A DNA stretch of 64,000 bases, from contig MU405214.1 in NCBI GenBank assembly GCA_022836615.1, forward strand, positions 434,001 through 498,000, written 5' to 3'. This stretch comes from Annulohypoxylon bovei var. microspora (taxonomy: Eukaryota > Ascomycota > Sordariomycetes > Xylariales > Hypoxylaceae). A program made the position numbers and the translations under genes. Under the pieces are notes generated by a model, which searched no databases, was not told the origin of the DNA, and worked only from the letters and a program-made list of their open reading frames with translations. Below are positions 57,397 through 64,000 of this stretch, in pieces (the stretch's first letter is position 1; every line of letters begins with the position of its first letter).

Positions 57397-59998
57397 CTTC
57401 GCCGATCTTTTCTTGTTTGAGACGTGTGTTGTCGATTCTTACACTGCAATTGGATAGGAATGTGAGACTTACATATCCACCGGGGATAAGTGGTGATATC
57501 ACGACTTTGCCATGTTTGTCGATGGGGGACCTAGGCGTCAACTAATATGACCCGCTAAGATGGATATAAAAGCTCCTCGAAGGTTTAGAAAAGACATTGT
57601 GATACGGAGTCAATATCCATTTTAGTACAGCATAGTAACCTTACTCATTACCTACGTTTAGCATGCTGCCCACTCATCTACGAAGCCTTATTGCGGCGCA
57701 GTAACATCAGCGAGTTGCTGGATTTAGAGACGCCATAGGACAGGAAACGGTCGAAGTACCGGATAAGCAACCAATACCGACATAGCACCCACCAGTGCCG
57801 GCGATCAGGTAACACAAGAGCCAGCCGTTATGATCCCCTGCTGTCCCTGCTGTCCCTGCTGTCACTGTCCGAGGATGGGGGCGCCTCGCTTGTAATGTGG
57901 GTGTACCATAGGTTGGGTATTCCAAGGGTATTTTAAGGGTTATATCAAAAGACTTCAGAAATGCATCCAGTAGCCTACAAGGGTTCGTTAATACCCTAGT
58001 AGATATCTCTTAGTGGCCATTCTTTGTGGATACACCGCTGAAGTCTTCTAGGCATATTGGGCAATATTATTGGCATCGATGCTGTTTAAAAATATATCTG
58101 CGCAGTTCTTTCGGGCCGTATTCTTCATCGTCTTGAATCGATACCTTAGTCATTCTAGCAAAATCAGTATCGTTGACGAAATCAAAACTCCTATGGCATT
58201 CTCACGAGCTTATGTGGCACTTACTAGATAGAACTAGCCAACTCTCCGTCTTCTCACGGAAGTTCGCTATGGTTTAAACAAGCATAGCTAAGTGCCTATT
58301 TAGGCTTGCAATGCCTCGCACTAATTGAAACTAGAAACAGATACATCAACGCGGGAGCTGTGTTTGCGAACATCTACCAAGTCCTAGGCACATGCTAAAA
58401 GACGAATCGTTCAGATAGTGTTAAATTTGGTGTCCGGATTGGAATAACACTGCTCCGGTTCAGGTACCTGTGGATCAAGCCAAGTCTAGATTTTCCCAAA
58501 CACGGATTTCTTGATACTACCTGACTCAGCCTGATCCATGTCACATTTAGCTCAAGATTTGACTTGCTTAACCTGATGTATAGCTACCCTATCTTTGTAC
58601 CCTACGATGCTATTTCCTAGAATACCTACCTAGGTATTCAGCAAGCCATTATAACCATCACTATTCGTTCTACACTCGGGGAACTCGGTAGGGTATCGAC
58701 CAAGGTCCCTCAAATAGAAACCCCTCACGAAGGAGCTCGAGAAACTTCAGCGCGGTATTTTCGGCCTCACGATTGGTATTGAAAATAACGGTGTCATGAA
58801 AGGATGAGGTAAGTTCTAACTCGAAGAATTCGGACAAAGAGCTGTAGACGCGAATGGTCGAACGGCGCATTTCGATATCCGTGCTGTCGACGCTGCGTCA
58901 GCAACCATATCCACTATAAGATCGGCGAGTGATATGTCGCCTCCGTCGTCGATGGGAGGATGTAAGCAACCTTGTTCTAGGCTCCCGTAGTAGGACCATG
59001 TCCGAGATCCCATACTATTGGGCATTGCGCCGCGTGCCACTCTACTAACGATGTAGTGAACATCGTTAAGATCATATCTCGTAACATGAGGCTGTTTCAA
59101 CTTTCGAGTCCTGGCAACTGTCGCAATCAAAGCGATGCGAGGTTATGCTTGACGTCTGAGTTACTAATGGTAGGCACCACGACAGCTGAGTCCAATCCAC
59201 AAAAACAGGGATGCGAGTGGCATATAATCTAAAATTAAGCTTGTTAAGAAGCATTTGATTATGAATGGTCGTCTTGATTGAGATCCGGTGCGACGGAAAC
59301 CGACATACGAGCTTATGTATTACAAATAAGCACTTGCTTGATCTCGCCGTATCGACGTTGTGAGACGGGATACGACGCATATGTGCTGTAACGCTGATAT
59401 CTCGTGGCTGACTTTCGGCCTTGGAAGAGGCGCACCGCCGGAAGTCCTAGAAGTTTCAAATAGAACAAACAGGCTGATCTAGAAAGAATTACTTTCGGGA
59501 TCCAATCACGGCGCGAGTTACGATATCCTAGCGAGTCCCTTAGGTGAGTCCCTTAGGTGGTATCCTGCAGCGCTCTGGTGACATGCAGTGATGGTACTGC
59601 GCCTCGTGGATGCTTTATCGACGATGCAATTGGGGGGGCCAAAAGAACATCGTCCTTTACATATTGACACATAACTCCAGCTTAGGTTACATTTATTGCC
59701 GATCCCCGTCGTCATTTCTTCAATGGAACGAACCCTGGCGTGGGAACTAATTCCTATCAATTGTGTATGTTGGCGCTAGGTATCTTCTCTATCATCAATC
59801 CAATTCAACATCTATCGTGCTTACTATGGATTCGCACTCCGCAATATAATCACCAAGTCCTCGGGTAACATGTGGTACACCCATTATTTTCTTTTCCGTG
59901 TCGTGTTTCCCAAATAGTTGTCGTCGAGCTTCTGTCACGGCCAATCACTTCGACTTCAGCCTCTGGCTATCGAGAGGCCCGTGATCAGCTGTTATACG
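57397..59998. other. Divergent intergenic region upstream of the PKS-NRPS
   Basis: It carries the promoters of the PKS-NRPS (minus) and of the second SAT4-type gene (plus). Features seen: a CTGTCC triplication near 57838-57866, a perfect palindrome of arms GAATACCT/AGGTATTC near 58618-58640, and a tandem 13-bp duplication (GAGTCCCTTAGGT) at 59533-59558. On minus, 59130-58670 contains two overlapping frames that may be a decayed or unspliced gene, discussed under findings. I recognise no regulator-binding site. Confidence 0.4.
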
Positions 59999-61258
59999 AT
60001 GACGCTTAACGTCTTTAACGACCCTTTACAAGCCGCTGGCTTCGTGCTCATCATTATACTGACACCATTATGTATATTGGCTACCGTATTGCGCTTTGTC
60101 GCCTCGTGGATGACCTTGCATAAGACTGGCAAAGAGGACTGGTTAGCCTTAGGGTCGTTGGCGTTCTACCTCGCCTGGATAATATGTCTTATTCTCAGTA
60201 GGCCATTCCTTATTCACTTTGTATGTTATCATCATTATGAACTGCCATAGAGCTAACGAAGTGTAAAATAGTTGTCCCGAGCCTCAATGGCACAGAAGAT
60301 ATCCTGTCTCTCCCTATTGAGAACACAATATCGGTTTTAAAGGTCTGTTCAGCTGCAAGTAAAAACAAGGAAGTATTACTGACGAAAGTTCTAGGATATC
60401 TATGTAGCAAGCCTCATGTTCCCACCTAACCAGCTATGCGCCAAGCTTAGTATTCTTTTCCTCTATCACCGTATCTTTGCAGTCAACAAGACGTTCGCGA
60501 TCTGGATCAAGATATTAGGGGTTCTCCAATTCCTTGTATCCTTTACCAGCTTCATATGCAACATTTTCCAATGCCGGCCCATACACAAGGCTTGGGATCC
60601 CAGGGTGACCGACGGTTGGTGTGTCAACATAGGCGCCATGTTAGCAGCGACGGAAACGTTGAACTCCCTCATCGACTTTGCCATGGCGATTTTTGCGGTG
60701 CTAGCGCTACGCGGCCTCCAGACCACTCGATCAACTAAATGGAAGCTCGCAGTAGTGTTCACGTTAGCAGGGCTGTAAGTGCTGAAGATGCCAACCCCCC
60801 TTTCACGCTATGGATGTAGCTTCTAACGTATTTCCTGAAATAGGGCAGGTGTAATTGGCTTTATCAAAATCGGACTAGCATTCGAGGCAACTATCTGTGA
60901 GTATTGAAATGTTCTACCTAATTAGAATATCGATCGACTAATATTATTGGCAGACAATCAACTAATGGAGGGTCTCTGGGCCACAATCCAAATGGCCTTT
61001 AGCGTATTCTGCTGCTGCTCAATAACTTACATGCCGCTCCTCGCCCGGATTGGCAACTTCGAGCACATCAGATCCAAGCTATACGGCTACGGCAGCAAAA
61101 TCAAACTACGAAAGCCATCCTCAGCCAAAAGCGGGCAAAGTTCTCGCGATGGCTGGATTGATATAGAGAACGCAGATCAACAACAGCAAGGGGATAGCTT
61201 CAAGATGGGATATCCAGTGAAGACGGTTCACATTCAGCAGAGTTTCGAGCGGATTTAG
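59999..61258 (+). CDS. Second seven-helix SAT4/PTH11-type membrane protein, 5 exons
   Basis: The exons are 59999-60197, 60272-60342, 60395-60774, 60844-60896 and 60954-61258 (335 aa), with all phases consistent. Seven hydrophobic segments follow the family plan: GFVLIIILTPLCILATVLRF; WLALGSLAFYLAWIICLILS; the DIYVASLMFPPNQLCAKLSILFLYHRIF block, which is the family core (KLSILFLYxRIF); LGVLQFLVSFTSFICNIFQC; IDFAMAIFAVLALRGL; AVVFTLAGLAGVIGFIKIGL; and LWATIQMAFSVFCCCSITYMP. CRPIHKAWDP and GWCVN are typical loop cysteines. The C-terminal tail is cytoplasmic and carries Lys/Ser clusters and a QQQQ run. It is transcribed away from the PKS-NRPS. Its role in the cluster (sensing or resistance) is inferred from position only. 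Confidence 0.9.
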
Positions 61259-62613
61259 CACGCGCTTGCAAACACTTGGAATTGCTCCTCGATGGGTGGA
61301 AAGGTTAGCTTCGGAGCTTTGGAGCGTGGTTCGATCTCAGCTTAGATACTACGTAGTACTAGAGAATCGATCAAAGTGCTGACATCGTCCCCAAATTACG
61401 TGTATCGTACCTCTATGAAGCCACCCCCGCGGTGGAAGGAATGAGGTCCAGAACACCCCAGTTAATTCGTAACATCATACCATAATCGGATTGTGCTGAT
61501 GGTGGGGAGGGAAAGAGTGGAACGGCTCGCTAAACTGCAGCGCATTCCGGCCGAGTAATCACAAAGCAACCGTAAAGTGGCTATGTTAACTCATACATAG
61601 GACCGGTCGACAGGTTGCAGAGGTTGTCAACATCTATTGCTACTCTACTGTCACAGCAGCTGAATCCCACGTGTTCTCTATACTACCTACTGTTTTTCTC
61701 ATATATATAAATTAGCGGGATTTTCCTCGGGGCCAATCCCGTAGATGTTGGATATTGCCTATGGGCTGACACTAAAATGCGATGATGATATTGGCCGCCC
61801 AATGTTGCAGCTAGCTTTCAGCCACCCATCCTGTTCCGCCGAGGGTTACATCGCAACACCCCTCTGCGCTCTTAATCCTCCAAAGGTCCCGCAGGTAGGT
61901 AGATAGTCAAATTGGAAGCTTCGGAAGTAAGACATCTCTAAGATGGTGTCGGATAAACCACTAGACCAAAAGGAAGGTATTAATTATGAAATCATACCTA
62001 ATCTTATCTTATATCTGACAGATGGGAAGAACGGCAAAGACTGAAGTTGCGATATGCCGCGTCAAGTTCTACAAGGATCGGATCCTACCACGGATCTGTG
62101 AACATATATGGGATATCTTGCGCGGCCCTCGTGGGAAAGTCAGGTTCGGGGTTACGGTGGACGGCTTGGATATCTGCGTAGATGATCTTTTCGCAATACG
62201 GAAACCTGTGTCAGCACCCTGCCACCGAAGATCAACATCCAATAAACTTCAACCGTGCCGTCAGCACGCATCTAAGATACGTTACTGGTCCTTGGAACGG
62301 TGCCATCATACATATTCAGCCTTACATACCGGCATACCTAAGTAGGTACTTAGGTAAGTGGATGTCTGATCCGTAGCTGTGCGGACCGCGCCTTAAACAG
62401 TGCTGCGGCGATAAGCATTGCAGGGGGTATTCCCACCGCGCAGGGAACAGATCGGAAAGACAGTGGGGACAACTACATTTACACTAAACGAGGCGCGGAC
62501 AATGGCAACGATGATCGGCATTCATTTATGCGTACAACAAGTACTGCCTGCCTTTATGTACTAAACGAGACTGTTAATCAGCTTCTCGACACCCCTTCCG
62601 ATGCTCTCGCTCA
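61259..62613. other. Convergent spacer, no gene seen
   Basis: This 1.35-kb stretch lies between the stop codons of the membrane-protein gene (plus) and the P450 (minus). A 107-codon frame at 62022-62345 has no recognisable features. A palindromic TACCTAAGTAGGTACTTAGGTA run occurs at about 62335-62356. Confidence 0.4.
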
Positions 62614-64000
62614 CTAGTCCCTTTGGACCGGACGGAATCGAACCCAGAATTGAGGCTTTTCCCACATCCCAAACATCCTAAAGTCTTTCTCAAAAACAAT
62701 GTTTTGGTTCGGCAACATCTCAACGTCAAAAGCCCAAAGCACCTTAGCGATGAAGAGTCTCGTCTGGCGCCACGCTAGAGGCATACCAGGGCATGACCTC
62801 GGCCCCAGACTAAACGGGTGATAACCGTCTGTAGCATCATTCTTGAACGCGGGATCCCAGTGTGGGTGGTCTTCCGGTAACCAGCGTTGTGGCCGGTAGC
62901 TGTGCGGTTCGTGAAAGTAGCGTGGGTTACGAGTAAAAGCCAGGACGGCATATTGTACTTCCACCTGATAGATGAGGGCAGAGTTAGTAACAAAAGGGGG
63001 TCAAGGCGGACCACGAAAGACTTACACCCTTAGCGATGTAGTTTCCATCGACCTTAGCCCCGGGACATAAGCGCGGCTGTCCATTGCTTGATAACACAGT
63101 TATGCGCAACGTTTCCATCAGGGAGGCGTGAAGGAACTTAAGAGATGCTAGCGCATCGGCGTGGATATCATCATAGCTCTCGAATGCGCCCCTGATTTCC
63201 TCAACTAGCAGCTTGAGGCTTTCTGGTTGTAGCAGCGAGAACATGATCGTACCAAAGATCTGGCTTGCGATCGGCTCGTAACCAGCAATAACCAGATGTC
63301 CTGTGACTACCTCAATGTGCTTCTGTTCCTCTTTGGTAGGAGTAGGCGCGTCAGCTGGAAGCAATTGTTCGAAGTGATCCAAGTGCTCGGTATTGCCACG
63401 GCGTTCGATACGCGACTCCAATGCCTTCTGGTTCATACTTTGGACCTTGTGATAACTTGCAATTATGGAAGGCGGGACGAAAAGCCACTTGATCGGACTT
63501 AGAAGAGGAAACTTCTTGAAAATCTGGTTCGCGGTAACGAAGAAATTCACAATCCACATTTCATCAAGGAAACGCGTGCTTTTCACTGCAATACCAAAGT
63601 CAGTAAGAGGAAACGATGCCAAGAATCCTGGACGATTGCCTCACTGTCTCGTAAGTGATGTAATTCCCGACTGTATGCTAAATCGGCCGAGGAGTCCATG
63701 GCTACCCAGTCTGTCCACTGCGTATTTTGGGATCAGCATCTCTGCATAATGCTCGCGATACGCAAATTCGGCTAGAATGCTTACGGTCTTGAGCTCGATA
63801 CCTTCCTTTCTACCTCCAAGTTCTCTCATTCTTTGAACAAAAGCATCGGTATACTTATGCATCGTTGACTCTTTAGCCTTCAATGACTTGATGCTGAATG
63901 CCGGTGCAACTTTCTTGGCGTCTGTGTGGTGCTTCACTGGGTCCATCTCCCACGAGAGTCCATTATCACCCAGCCCAAGATCCATGAAGTTCGTCTTAGG
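62614..64000 (-). CDS. Cytochrome P450 monooxygenase, 5' end outside the window
   Basis: This is a haem-thiolate oxygenase, probably ER-anchored, and a likely tailoring enzyme of the adjacent PKS-NRPS product. The visible exons are 64000-63785 (partial), 63717-63645, 63585-63026 and 62964-62614. About 400 residues are visible, lacking the N-terminal anchor. Landmarks are WEMDPVKHHTDAKKVAPAFS (C helix), WTDWVAMDSSADLAYSRELH, the I-helix AGYEPIASQI, LMETLR (ExxR), YRPQRWLP (PERF-like) and the haem loop FSLGPRSCPG with its Cys ligand, followed by LAWRQTRLFIAKV. The I helix has Glu-Pro where AGxET is usual. A short intron (63644-63586) with donor GTGAGG and branch CTGAC must be removed; without it the gene appears frameshifted. 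Family membership is certain. The substrate is inferred from context. Confidence 0.93.

Noticed and set aside
62022..62345. 107-codon frame between the membrane protein and the P450
   Set aside because: It has no recognisable motif, no splice continuation and an ordinary random composition.
62615..62650. tRNA T-arm-like string GGAATCGAACCC
   Set aside because: It is the coding sequence of the P450 C-terminus, and no other tRNA arms are nearby.
63580..63660. Apparent one-base frameshift in the P450 between HHLRDSE and the next segment
   Set aside because: A 59-nt intron (63644-63586) with donor GTGAGG, branch CTGAC and acceptor TTGCAG joins the exons in phase as RDMKSTRFLDEMW. No frameshift is needed.
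1..64000. CRISPR arrays, rRNA genes, bacterial insertion sequences, telomeric repeats
   Set aside because: I looked for regularly spaced identical repeats, 5S/18S/28S landmarks and TTAGGG runs and found none. The only arrays are simple mini- and microsatellites.

Overview
This window is nuclear DNA from a filamentous ascomycete (Pezizomycotina, probably Sordariomycetes). The reasons are multi-exon genes with short GT-AG introns of about 50-80 nt, a fungal single-chain EGT1, an RRG7-type mitochondrial protein, 2EXR and PTH11/SAT4-type families, a secreted intradiol dioxygenase, and a fungal PKS-NRPS. Gene-poor stretches are AT-rich and full of the palindrome TACCTAGGTA. All exon boundaries were worked out by eye from splice sites and reading phase.

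Layout. Positions 1-31,000 are mostly conserved housekeeping genes: a 5' fragment of an unknown gene (minus), a KH-domain RNA-binding protein (2093-5423, minus), a large disordered protein (9045-11783, minus), an intron-containing tRNA-His (12377-12461, minus) with a mutated partial copy beside it, a pyrimidine 5'-nucleotidase-like HAD phosphatase (13442-14373, plus), Mediator subunit MED21 (minus), RRG7-like (plus), a small acidic/charged protein (minus), the queuine tRNA-ribosyltransferase catalytic subunit (minus), a 2EXR protein (plus), eIF2B alpha (plus), and ergothioneine synthase EGT1 with 13 exons (27162-30742, minus).

Positions 31,000-42,600 are gene-poor. They hold a 1.03-kb element with short terminal inverted repeats and TA flanks (34002-35032), a broken kinase-like/APH-fold pseudogene (about 35060-35550), an 18-bp-stem hairpin, a secreted intradiol dioxygenase (38174-39593, minus), and an 0.83-kb foldback element with 71-bp perfect inverted ends (41205-42039).

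Positions 42,600-64,000 form a biosynthetic locus. Its centre is one 12.3-kb gene (45097-57396, minus; 7 exons, 3,973 aa) encoding a highly reducing PKS-NRPS hybrid with order KS-AT-DH-MT-(vestigial ER region)-KR-ACP-C-A-T-R. It is flanked by two seven-helix SAT4/PTH11-type membrane proteins (42601-44082 minus; 59999-61258 plus) and by a cytochrome P450 that runs off the right edge (62614-64000, minus). The expected logic is that the PKS makes a C-methylated, largely unsaturated chain, the condensation domain couples it to an amino acid, and the terminal reductase releases an aldehyde. The P450 could then oxidise the product. No trans-enoyl reductase, pathway regulator or transporter is visible here, so the cluster probably continues beyond 64,000.
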